Source: Bradyrhizobium sp. Y36 (GTDB lineage Bacteria > Pseudomonadota > Alphaproteobacteria > Rhizobiales > Xanthobacteraceae). Taken from it: a stretch of 64,000 nt of DNA. Below are positions 1 to 8,400 of the stretch, piece by piece (positions within the stretch are counted from its first letter, which is position 1; each line of letters starts with the position of its first letter). The position numbers and the translations under genes are program-made. The stretch lies in contig NZ_NWTI01000016.1 of assembly GCF_002531575.1 (NCBI RefSeq), forward strand, positions 1 through 64,000, given 5' to 3'. The notes below the pieces were generated by a model, which worked only from the letters and a program-made list of their open reading frames with translations, made no database searches and was not told the DNA's origin.

Positions 1-438
1 CCCTGCGCGATGGTCGGACGGCTTATGCCGTGCTCTCCCGGGAGCCGAACTTTCCTTCTGGCCTCCCTCACCGTTCGAATTGACGATGCCGTCCACCCGG
101 TCGGGCTCGCGCGCATCTTCGATCCGGCTTGACCGTAGCAACGACGGCCAGGACCACACGGTTTTGCCGTACGCACGGCCCGCCCTATCGCCGCAGTTTT
201 CCCGGCCCTGTCGACGGAGCCGGAAACTTACACACGAGACGAAGCCTAGCAGCGTCGTTCGTCTGCACGCGGGGGTCGGGCTCACAGGGACTACCCGCCC
301 TGCCCGTCCCATCTCGTGCCGACGCTGCCGCGTCCACCGCAAGCCCGGCTCGCAATTCGTGACGACGTACGATCGCCCCTCAAGGATGAGCCGGGATGGG
401 CGACACATACGCCAAAACCGAATTTCGGTAAAGTGGAA
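1..438. repeat. Bradyrhizobium-type interspersed repeat, cut by the window edge
   Basis: No convincing gene lies in this stretch. Both strands read through short open frames rich in Arg, Ser and Pro with no recognisable domain. The wording of the DNA (for example the segments around 125-170, 300-345 and 15-50) matches, from memory, a long non-coding sequence found in many copies in Bradyrhizobium genomes and often mis-annotated as small hypothetical proteins. The element appears to end near 438, where base composition changes to an AT-rich junction (about 420-455). The other end lies left of the window. Function unknown; recognition is by recall and not by a search. Confidence 0.55.
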
Positions 439-501
439 TATTTTTAGTGACATGGATTGACAGCGAGGCGACACAGGCGCGATCGCGCAGCCCGGATCGG
501 C

Positions 502-900
502 TCACGCAGCGCCGCATCCCGGCTGCAGGATCACGCAATCCGGCGCGGTGCTGCCGCAGCACGTCGTCTCGCAGCCGCTGACCAGGGAAGCAACTCTGGC
601 CTCCAGCGCACGAAGCTCCGCGATCTTCTGCCTGATCGCGCCGAGATGCTTCTCGGCAAAACTCTTCGTGTCGCTGCAGGGCAGCCGCCGCTCGACTGAT
701 GCGAGGATGTCGCGCGTCTCGTCGATCGAGAAGTCGAGCGCGCGGCAATGCCTGATGAGGCTGAGCGCGTTGAGAGCCTCAACGCCATAGATGCGCTGGC
801 CGCCCAGCCGCGCCGGCGGCGTCAGCAGACCGATGCTTTCGTAATAACGGATGGTGGGAACCGAGACGCCGGCGGCTTTGGCGAGGACGCCAATTCTCAT
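502..900 (-). CDS. MerR-family metal-responsive regulator
   Basis: A 132-residue MerR-type activator. Residues 1-70 form the winged helix-turn-helix (MRIGVLAKAAGVS, then TIRYYESIGLL), followed by a dimerisation helix and a Cys-rich tail. Cysteines 75, 110, 114, 115, 122 and 129 are visible. Cys75 aligns with the residue that in divalent-metal sensors (ZntR, MerR) is Cys and in CueR is Ser, and the Cys-Cys pair resembles ZntR, so a divalent or mercuric ion is the likely ligand; the exact metal cannot be read. The upstream in-frame start at 969 would run through the operator, so the start at 900 is preferred. It is divergent from a MerT-like gene, whose promoter it probably controls. Confidence 0.85.
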   Translation of the reverse strand: MRIGVLAKAAGVSVPTIRYYESIGLLTPPARLGGQRIYGVEALNALSLIRHCRALDFSIDETRDILASVERRLPCSDTKSFAEKHLGAIRQKIAELRALEARVASLVSGCETTCCGSTAPDCVILQPGCGAA

Positions 901-919
901 GGAAGCTCTCACTTTTCGC

Positions 920-950
920 TTGAACCTCAAGTGGCTTGAGGGCGTAGCGA
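920..950 (+). promoter_or_regulatory. MerR-type promoter with perfect operator dyad
   Basis: A -35 hexamer TTGAAC (920-925) and a weak -10 (TAGCGA, 945-950) are separated by 19 bp, the long spacer typical of MerR-activated promoters. Between them lies a perfect dyad CCTCAAG-TGG-CTTGAGG (925-941), very like the SoxR/ZntR class of operator. It sits 45 bp before the MerT-like start and directly in front of the merR-type gene, so it probably serves both activation and autoregulation. Confidence 0.75.
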
Positions 951-985
951 TCGTGTCCATGACGCACAAGCGCGAGGAGAATCAC

Positions 986-1426
986 ATGAGCGTTATCGGA
1001 CCGTCCTGCAACCTGCCGTCCGAGACGGCGCCCGGATGCGGCTGCGCCGCCAAGGCCGCACCCGGTGGCGGCAAGGCCGCCGGCGCAGCACTCACGACCG
1101 CGGCGGTGGCTGCGGCCTGCACGGCATGCTGCGTGCTGCCCTTCACATTGCCTGCGGTCGTGCTGGCCAGTGCCGGGAGCGTGATCGCCGTGCTGGACCA
1201 CGCGCATGGATTGTTGACGAAGCTGTCGATCGCCGTGGTGATCTGCTCCTGGGTCTGGATCGCGTGGCGATCGCGCAAGACCGGCGCGCGATTGCGATCG
1301 TCGGTGCTGGGCGTGATGTGCGCCGCGACCGTCCTGACGGCGACCGCCGCGCTGTGGCCGGTCATGGAGCCCGCCGTCTTCCACATGCTCGGAATTGCCA
1401 AGAAGCCAAAGCTGCCCGCGAGCTGA
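986..1426 (+). CDS. MerT-like heavy-metal membrane protein
   Basis: A 146-residue inner-membrane protein. The N-terminus carries Cys8 and a Cys18-x-Cys20 pair, then a hydrophobic helix holding the motif CTACCVLPF (Cys45, Cys48, Cys49), which closely resembles the paired-cysteine first helix of MerT/MerF mercury importers. Two or three more helices follow (about 55-70, 78-94, 105-124). The start at 986 has a GAGGAG ribosome site 7 bases upstream. Divergence from a MerR-type regulator supports metal transport. MerT proper has three helices and a second Cys pair in a cytoplasmic loop, which is not clear here, so the substrate may differ. No merA or merP is adjacent. The stop overlaps the next start. 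Confidence 0.7.
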   Translation: MSVIGPSCNLPSETAPGCGCAAKAAPGGGKAAGAALTTAAVAAACTACCVLPFTLPAVVLASAGSVIAVLDHAHGLLTKLSIAVVICSWVWIAWRSRKTGARLRSSVLGVMCAATVLTATAALWPVMEPAVFHMLGIAKKPKLPAS

Positions 1427-1650
1427 TGGACAGCGTCACGATCTTCGGCCTGCTGTCGGTCAGCGCGATGCTGCTGTTCTACGCACTCGAGCCGCGCGGG
1501 CCGCATTACGTGCTGGCCTTCGCGGCGGCGTGCGCGCTCAGCGGAATCTACGGCTTGCTCCAGGGCGCCTGGCCGTTCGGCCTTGTCGAGACGGTCTGGA
1601 CGCTGGTCGCGCTGCGGCGGTGGAGCAAGGTTCGGGCTTCAGTGCCGTAG
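1426..1650 (+). CDS. small membrane protein, hypothetical
   Basis: A 74-residue protein whose start codon overlaps the stop of the MerT-like gene, so the two are translationally coupled. Two hydrophobic helices are visible (about residues 4-19 and 25-43), with a shorter apolar stretch at 50-62 and a basic C-terminus. I do not recognise the family. Position suggests an accessory role in the metal unit or simple cotranscription. The stop codon forms the first bases of a long palindromic repeat, which may act as the transcript end. Confidence 0.65.
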   Translation: MDSVTIFGLLSVSAMLLFYALEPRGPHYVLAFAAACALSGIYGLLQGAWPFGLVETVWTLVALRRWSKVRASVP

Positions 1651-1731
1651 CCCGGATGGAGCGCAGCGAAATCCGGGATCTTTGCCCCAAGCGGCAGGTG
1701 TCCCGGATTTCGCTGCGCTCCATCCGGGCTA
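1648..1731. repeat. 31-bp perfect inverted repeat (dispersed palindrome)
   Basis: Positions 1648-1678 and 1701-1731 are perfect reverse complements (31 bp) around a 22-bp loop; each arm begins TAGCCCGGATGGAGCGCAGC or its complement. This is a very common intergenic palindrome in Bradyrhizobium. It sits between two convergent genes, so it can fold at the end of either transcript. Confidence 0.85.
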
Positions 1732-1741
1732 CAGGACCGGC

Positions 1742-2323
1742 TCAGGCCGACATCGCCCCCTTGCGGCCCAACGGGGCGAGCAGGCGGACGATCTCGCAGA
1801 CGGCGACGAGGCCGGCGAGCCAGACGGCGCTGGTCAGGCCGATGCGGGTCACGATCGCGGCGGTGAAGGCGCCCTCGCCGCCAAGGAACGGCGTCGCGGC
1901 GAGCAGCGCGAGCTCGTAGATCCCGTAGGCGACGACGAGCGTGATCGCGAGCGCCAGCGGCGTGCGCCCCCGCGGCAGCAGGCCGAGCACCGTCGACGAG
2001 GCCGCGGTCGCCAGAAGCGCAGCTGCGCCGATGACGAAGCCCCAGGCGATGGTGCCGGCGTCGACGGGATAATGCAGCATGCCGAAACCAATGGTCTGGT
2101 TCACGAGCCAGGCGCCGGTGACGACGAGCAATGCCGGGCGGAGCCGCAGCATCGCCGCGGCCACCACGGCGAAGGCCGCAAACGGCGTGGCGCAGGCGAA
2201 AGCGAAGCTCGCGAGTGCGCATGATGCCGTCAGCAGCGCAAAGCCGAACATCGGCGCAAGGCGCGGCGCGACCGGGTGGAGGTGGAAACGGTGGTCGTCA
2301 GACGGCAGGATACCGAGCGCCAT
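1742..2323 (-). CDS. six-helix membrane protein in the cobalamin operon
   Basis: A 193-residue protein with about six membrane segments (about 22-40, 43-60, 63-82, 93-116, 122-146, 152-180). It starts 60 bp after the BtuB-type receptor and should be expressed from the same cobalamin-riboswitch leader. Size and helix count match ECF S-components and the solitary B12 transporter family BtuM, and a motif AWLVNQTIGFG lies at 71-81. Assignment to a B12 or cobalt transporter is an inference from context; no sequence match could be run. The long His-containing N-terminus (HRFHLH, 11-16) could bind metal. Confidence 0.7.
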   Translation of the reverse strand: MALGILPSDDHRFHLHPVAPRLAPMFGFALLTASCALASFAFACATPFAAFAVVAAAMLRLRPALLVVTGAWLVNQTIGFGMLHYPVDAGTIAWGFVIGAAALLATAASSTVLGLLPRGRTPLALAITLVVAYGIYELALLAATPFLGGEGAFTAAIVTRIGLTSAVWLAGLVAVCEIVRLLAPLGRKGAMSA

Positions 2324-2383
2324 GAAAGATCTCCTTGTTTTCGAACTCTAATCCAATTGCGGGTTTGTGACAGCCCAGCGACG

Positions 2384-4615
2384 TCAGAACGTTGCGCCGG
2401 CCTTGAGCAGATAGCTGCGGCCAGGCAGCGGATAGGCGCTGAAGCGGCCGTCGGTGAAGGTGCTCGCGATGGCATAGTCGTAGTACAGCGCGTTCAGCAC
2501 ATTGTTGACGCTGAGGGACCAGAAGTAGCGCTCGACCTGGCCGCTGAGCTTGAGGTCGATCGTGCCGTTGGCGGGGATCGGCTTCTGGGTGCCTCCCTGG
2601 TCGTTGTCCATGCGCCGTTCGCTCCAGAAGCGCGCGGTGGCATCGAGCACCAGATAGTTCTGCCAGATATTCCAGGTGAGCCCGGCGCTTGCCGTGTAGC
2701 GCGAGACCAGCGGCACGTCGTTGCCGGCCCAGATGCCGTCGCGGAAGACCGCGCGTGTATAGGCCACGCCCGAGCGCAGCACCAGGGCGTCGTTGACGCG
2801 ATAGGACAGGCTGGTCTCCGAGCCGTAGCGCCGGGTCGGATCGAGATTGGTGTTGTAGAACAGGACCGGATTGAAATGGACCTCGTTGGTGAGGTCCATC
2901 AGATAGAGACTGCTCTGCAGCTGCAGACCGCCGCCCTTGATGCGCAGACCGCTCTCCACATCCCAGGAGGTCTGGGTCTTGAGCTGGAAGGTTTGCGGGA
3001 TCGATGCGAAGGTCAGGGGATCGAAGGAAGGCCCCGAGGACAACCGCTCGTCGACGTTGGGCGTGCGGAAGGCGCGCGCGGCGCGACCGAACAGCGAGAC
3101 CACGTCATTGAGGCGATGCTCGGCGCCGAGATGCAGCGCGTATTGGGTTTCGTTGCTCGTCAGCGGCAGCGCGCCGATATCGGCGTTGAACGGCGCGGCC
3201 GGATCGAAATTGTCGCGTGCCGCGAGACTGACGTTCTGCACCCGCGCGCCATAGGAGATGTCGGTCGTCGGCGCCACGCCCAATGTGTGCTGAAAATAGC
3301 CTGCGACCGTCTGCTGCCTGAGGTCGTAATTGTGCCAGGGGGAAAGCCCCTGCCCGGCGCCGCGGTTCTGCTGAAAGCTGGCATCGTAATAGTCGATGCC
3401 GGTCAGGAGTTGCGAGGGCATGCCGAGCAAGAGGCTCTTCACGCTGAGCCGCGGCGTGATCGACCACGTCGTCAGATGGGAATCGACATAGGTCGAGGTG
3501 AAGAAGGCCGGCACCGGCATCGGGCTGGAGAAGAACGCGCTCTGCTGCTTCTTGTCGCGCACGCCGCCGTCGACGATGAGGTCGACGCCGTTGACCAGGG
3601 TCTTGGTGAAGCCCGCGGTTGCGCCATAACCCTGCTGGTGGGCATAGTTGAACGGCGTGCCGGTGCCTCGCCGATTGCTCGTGAGCTCGTCGAGACCGAT
3701 GGAGGGATCGACGGTACGGCCGCCAGGCAGTCGCAGCTCCTGATTGTCGCCTGTGACGGTGAGAAACGCGGTCAGGCCCGGCGTGGTGTAGTTGAGATTG
3801 CCGACGCCATTGTGCTGGGAATAGCGATTGTTGTCGCGATAGCCGTCGGTGCTGACGGCATTGCCGTAGAACGAGGTCGACCACGGACCTGAATTGAGCG
3901 AGGTCGAGACGTTGCCGAGCCTGGTGTTGAACGAGCCGAAGCCGGCCTCGATGCGCGCGGTCACGGGCGGCCCGCCGACGCCGTTCCGGGTGACGATGTT
4001 GATCACGCCGCCGACCGCGTTGTCGCCGTACAGCACCGCGCCGGAATTGCCGCGCGTGATCTCGATCCGCTCGATGGAATTGAGCGGGATGGTGGAGAGG
4101 TCCACCTGCGCCATGTCGACGTCGTTCAGCCGCCGGCCGTTGACCAGCACCAGCGTGTTGGCGGTGGCAAAAGCGCCGAAGCCGCGCAAATCCACACCGG
4201 TCTTGGCGCCGATCTGGCCGCCATAGAACGTCGTGATCTGGGCTCCCGGCGTCTGCGCCGCGATGATCTCGGCAAGCGTCTGCGACGGCGAATGCGCGAT
4301 ATCGGCGGCGGTGATGACGGTCGTGGCGGCGCCGACGATGCCGCCATCGCCGGCGACAGAACCGGATCCGGACGAGCCGGCACGACGTCCTGCCGGCCTG
4401 ACGGTCGCGGCTCCCGGCGGCCGCGCCGCATCGCCGTTTCCGGTCACCCTCGCCCGCGTGCGGCTCTGATCGGCCGGCTGGTTCACCTCGACCGGCGGCA
4501 ATTGCTCGGCAAGGGCCTGCTGGGCGTAGGCGGCAGACAGGTTGAGCGAATGGAGGGAGACAGACGCGAACAGGCCGGCGCTGAGGCGCCAGGCGGCAGA
4601 GATGGGACGGGACAC
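2384..4615 (-). CDS. btuB: TonB-dependent outer-membrane receptor, BtuB type
   Basis: A 743-residue outer-membrane receptor for cobalamin or a related corrinoid. It has a signal peptide (about 1-31), a Ser/Gly/Arg-rich linker to about 95, a plug domain (about 95-225, with ADIAHSPSQTLAEIIAAQTPG and a VLVNGRRLND stretch), then a 22-strand barrel ending in an aromatic residue (KAGATF). The start is GTG, with GAGG about 9 bases upstream. Substrate is assigned mainly from the B12 riboswitch in its leader; the family alone does not give the ligand. The 70-residue low-complexity linker before the plug is longer than in E. coli BtuB. Confidence 0.85.
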   Translation of the reverse strand: MSRPISAAWRLSAGLFASVSLHSLNLSAAYAQQALAEQLPPVEVNQPADQSRTRARVTGNGDAARPPGAATVRPAGRRAGSSGSGSVAGDGGIVGAATTVITAADIAHSPSQTLAEIIAAQTPGAQITTFYGGQIGAKTGVDLRGFGAFATANTLVLVNGRRLNDVDMAQVDLSTIPLNSIERIEITRGNSGAVLYGDNAVGGVINIVTRNGVGGPPVTARIEAGFGSFNTRLGNVSTSLNSGPWSTSFYGNAVSTDGYRDNNRYSQHNGVGNLNYTTPGLTAFLTVTGDNQELRLPGGRTVDPSIGLDELTSNRRGTGTPFNYAHQQGYGATAGFTKTLVNGVDLIVDGGVRDKKQQSAFFSSPMPVPAFFTSTYVDSHLTTWSITPRLSVKSLLLGMPSQLLTGIDYYDASFQQNRGAGQGLSPWHNYDLRQQTVAGYFQHTLGVAPTTDISYGARVQNVSLAARDNFDPAAPFNADIGALPLTSNETQYALHLGAEHRLNDVVSLFGRAARAFRTPNVDERLSSGPSFDPLTFASIPQTFQLKTQTSWDVESGLRIKGGGLQLQSSLYLMDLTNEVHFNPVLFYNTNLDPTRRYGSETSLSYRVNDALVLRSGVAYTRAVFRDGIWAGNDVPLVSRYTASAGLTWNIWQNYLVLDATARFWSERRMDNDQGGTQKPIPANGTIDLKLSGQVERYFWSLSVNNVLNALYYDYAIASTFTDGRFSAYPLPGRSYLLKAGATF

Positions 4616-4737
4616 GGTTAAGGCCTCGGTATGACGTCAGTGGCACGTCACAGCGAACGAGGTTTCACGGCAGAGCGATGGATTGCTCCGGTGAAGCCAA
4701 TGTCTGTACTCCCCGACCGACATCGTCGCGTGTGACC

Positions 4738-4935
4738 ACGGCTGACGGCAGGTCTCCTGGCTCGCGGGTCGTGACCTCTACGTCGCCTTCCCAGGACCGA
4801 GATTCCCAGTGGCATGAGACGAAAGATTCACCGCTTACAGTTGCGGGGGCAGCCGTGGCATTGAGATAGGCCCCGATTGGGATATCCCGCACCACATTCC
4901 CTTTTGATCTCCGTGAGGAGAACCGTCGCCGATCA
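4738..4935 (-). promoter_or_regulatory. cobalamin riboswitch
   Basis: Read on the minus strand, this leader contains the signatures of the B12 riboswitch: a GCAACTGTAAGCGG segment (about 4831-4844), the GCCACTGG core (4806-4813) and the B12 box GAGCCAGGAGACCTGCC (about 4746-4762), in the correct order and spacing. The 5' boundary is approximate. It lies about 120 bases before the TonB receptor start. Such elements repress the downstream gene when adenosylcobalamin is abundant. Confidence 0.93.
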
Positions 4936-4971
4936 TTTAGGGGCCAACGCACCGGCGAGTCAATCGAGCGG

Positions 4972-5409
4972 TCAGGCCAAGGAACAGCTCTGGTCGGACG
5001 GAAGCCCGCCGAGGGATGCATTTTGATTCCGCTCCGCGTGGGCCGACAGGGCCTGGCACAGCGCCGTCTCGAGATCCTGCTGCTGAAACGGCTTCTGCAG
5101 GATCGGAACGTGGCGGAAGTCCGCGAGCAGGCTCGCCGGGCCGTAACCGGTGGCGAACACGTAAGGGATGCCGCGCCCGGCGATGCAGCGCGCGACCTCG
5201 AAGGTCTGCCGCCCGTTGAGATTGACGTCGAGAACGGCAACGTCATACGAGAGCGCCGCCGCCTTCTCGAGCGCGTCATCGACGCGCGAGGCGATGCCCG
5301 CGACCTCGCAGCCGGCATCGACGAGGGAATCCTCGAGCAGCATCATCACCAGCGCCTCGTCTTCGACGACGAAGACCCGCTGACCCGCCAGATGGTTTTC
5401 AGGTTTCAT
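4972..5409 (-). CDS. single-domain response regulator
   Basis: A 145-residue CheY-like receiver with acidic pocket Glu16-Asp17, phosphoacceptor Asp61, Thr87 and Lys106 all in place, and no output domain. The start overlaps the stop of the large hybrid kinase by 4 bases, so the pair is coupled and the receiver is the likely phosphate acceptor of the kinase C-terminal HWE module. Such FixJ/CheY-type stand-alone receivers next to HWE kinases often work in the alphaproteobacterial general stress or light-response networks; here the downstream partner is unknown. The C-terminal 20 residues are non-conserved. Confidence 0.9.
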   Translation of the reverse strand: MKPENHLAGQRVFVVEDEALVMMLLEDSLVDAGCEVAGIASRVDDALEKAAALSYDVAVLDVNLNGRQTFEVARCIAGRGIPYVFATGYGPASLLADFRHVPILQKPFQQQDLETALCQALSAHAERNQNASLGGLPSDQSCSLA

Positions 5410-8400
5410 GTGCTTCTCCCGGCATCAACGGTTGCAAGATCGAATCCGCCCAGACTGGCGCGGATTTCATGGAGCGGCGCGCGAATGACGCAAACGACGC
5501 CTCCCGGCGCGAAGCGCAGATCGACGTGAGCACCGCCGAATTCATGGGGCAGGCCTTGCTGGATCAGCCGCGTGCCGAAACCGCGGCGCGACGGCGGGAT
5601 CACGGGGGGACCATCGCGCTCGGTCCAGCACAGCTCGAACTGGTCGTCGACCGTCCAGGCGAGATCGACGGCGCCCGCGCCGTTCGACAGCGCGCCGTGC
5701 TTGACGGCGTTGGTCGCGAGCTCGTGCAGCGCCATCGAGATGGCGAGCGCAGCCGATGGCCGCATGCGCAGATCCGGCCCGCCGATCGTGAGCCGCGTAC
5801 TCTCCGGCCCGGCATGCGCGGCCAGGGCGTCCGACACGACCTCCCGGAGCTCCGCCGATTCCCAGTTTTCCCTGACCAGCACGTCGTGCGCCTTGGACAA
5901 GGCGATCAAGCGCGCGTCGAACGCCTTGCGTCCGTCGGCCAGGCTGGTCGCGTTGCGCAGGGTCTGCAGCGCGAAGGACTGTACGGTGGTCAGCGTGTTC
6001 TTGACGCGGTGATTGAGCTCGTTGACCAGGAGCTCGCGATGGCGCTCCTGCCGCTTGCGCTCGGTGATGTCGATGGCGGCGCAGACCGCGCCCTGGAACA
6101 CACCGGCGGCGTCGACGATCGGAGAGGCCTCGAAGATCGCGGTGACCGAGGAGCCGTCGTCGAAGCAGAGCTCGAGCTCCTCCGCGGCGACCTCCTCGCC
6201 CCGGGCGGCGCGATGCAGCGGCAGCTCGGCCACGTCGACTTCGTGGCGATCGCGCAGCACGCGACAGGTAGGACGCTCCCCCTCGGGTCCCGACAGCGAC
6301 ATGTTGCCATCCGACCTGACCCGCAGCAGTCGCGCGCCATAGGCGTTGCCGAACACGTGCTTCGCCTCGCGGTCATAGGTGAACCAGACCGCGGTCGGCA
6401 CGGTGCCGACGACGGCTTCCAGCCGCGCCGCCTGGCGGCGCTGGATCTCCTCGGCATCCCGGCGAATCCGCGCCAGCTGCAGATTGGCGCGCACCCGCGC
6501 CAGCAATTCGCGCGCCGAGAACGGCTTGTTGACATAGTCGTCTGCGCCGGCTTCCAGACCCTCGACGCGCGCCTCCTCGCCGGCGCGCGCCGACAGCAGT
6601 ATCACCGGCGATCCGCGCAAACGCTCGTCGCTGCGTAACGCGCCGAGCAGCCCGATGCCGTCGAGGCGAGGCATCATCACGTCGGACAGGATGAGGTCGG
6701 GACGACGAAGCCTGGCGGCCTCCAATGCGCCCTGCCCGTCGGCGAAGGATTCGACCCTGTAGCCCTGGGCTTCGAGCAGACGCGTGACGTAGTCGCGCAG
6801 GTCGGCGTTGTCGTCGGCGAGGATGATGCGCTCGCCGCCGCCACGCGTCGAGGCGTCCGGCGTGTCGCTCGGCCCTTCGAGAGCGACCTCGTCGCGAAGA
6901 TCGGTGGTGCCCGCCTGCTGCGGCAACCAGCGCAGCGCCTCCTGCACATAGGCCTCGGCGCCGCTTCCAGCCGGCAGCTCCGTCGAAACGCGGTCGGCAA
7001 CCCGTTCCGCCGGCAGATGCGCCAGTCCGAACGGGATCGTGACGGTGAAGACACTGCCGCGGCCGAACTCGCTTTCGACGGCGATGGTGCCGCCGTGCTG
7101 CTTGATCAGCTCGTGCACCAGCGCAAGCCCGATGCCGCTGCCCTCGAACGTGCGTCCCTTGGCGCCCTCGATGCGGTGAAAGCGCTCGAACACGTGTGGC
7201 AATTCGTCGGCGGGAATGCCGGTGCCGGTGTCGCGCACGCGCAGCTCGGCGAACTTGCCGTCGGCGCTGGCGCCCATCTCGACCGCGATCTCGCCTTCGA
7301 AGGTGAACTTGAAGGCATTGGAGATCAGGTTGAGGACGATCTTCTCCCACATCTCGCGATCGACATGGACGTCGTGCGGCAGCGCCGGACAGGCAATGCT
7401 CAATCGCAATCCGGCCCGGTCGGTTGCCGAGCGGAAGTTCGAGGCGAGCTCGGCGGTGAAGCCGGCCAGATCGGTCGGAACGAAGCTCGCCCGCACCCGC
7501 CCCGCCTCGATGCGGGAGAAGTCCAGCAGGCTGTTCACCAGCCGCAACAGGCGGAGCGAATTGCGATGCGCAATGTCGAGCCGCTCGCGCTGCACGTCAG
7601 GCAGCGCCGCCTGCGAGGAGTCGTTGAGCGCGTCTTCGATCGGTCCCAGCATCAGCGTCAGCGGCGTACGGAACTCGTGGCTGATGTTGGAGAAGAATGT
7701 CGTCTTGGCACGGTCGATCTCCGCCAGCGCCTCGGCGCGGCGGCGCTCCTCCTCATAGGCCTGCGCATTGGCGAGGCTGGCGCCGATCTCGCCGGCCGCA
7801 AGCTCGAGAAAATTGCGATAGTCGTCGTCGAACAGCCGAAACGGGTTGAGACCGGCAACCAGCACGCCCTTGCGCGCCGTCTCGCCCCGGGCCGGAATGG
7901 GGATCACCGCCGCCTGACGCGGCGCCACGTCCCACGCGCCGCGTGGACATTCGGCGCCGAAGCGCGCGGCGAGATGCGAGACCACCTGCGGCTTCTGTTC
8001 GCGAATGACCTCGGCCAGCGGCCAGAGCGCGGGCCCCTCCAGCGGTAGGCGCGCCAGCGCGGCGGGATGGTCGCCATCAAAGCCCGTCGTGCCGACGAGA
8101 GCGATATCGCGTCCGTCGGGCTCGACCAGATAGATCAGCGCGAACGGCAGGTCGCGCGCGTCGGTCGCGAGTGCGAGGCTGGCGCGACGGCAGGCGTCCC
8201 CGAGGGCTCGCGTGTCGGCGGTCGTGGCCGCGAGCTCGCGCAACAGCCCAAGCTGGCGGTCGCCGACGACGCGGCGCGTATCGTCGGTGTTGGCGCAGAT
8301 GATGCCGCCGGCGAACCCCTCGTCGTCGGGGATCGGGCTGTAGGAGAAGGTGTAATAGGTCTCCTCGGGATAGCCGCTGCGCTCCATGATCAGGAGCTGC

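Noticed and set aside
80..460. Open frame of 126 codons at the left edge
   Set aside because: Falls inside the interspersed repeat, is rich in Arg/Ser/Pro and has no domain or ribosome site; similar frames are read in every copy of such repeats.
2276..3892. Plus-strand open frame of 538 codons opposite the TonB receptor
   Set aside because: Antisense frame caused by high GC; no domain, and the minus strand encodes a full receptor with signal peptide, plug and barrel.
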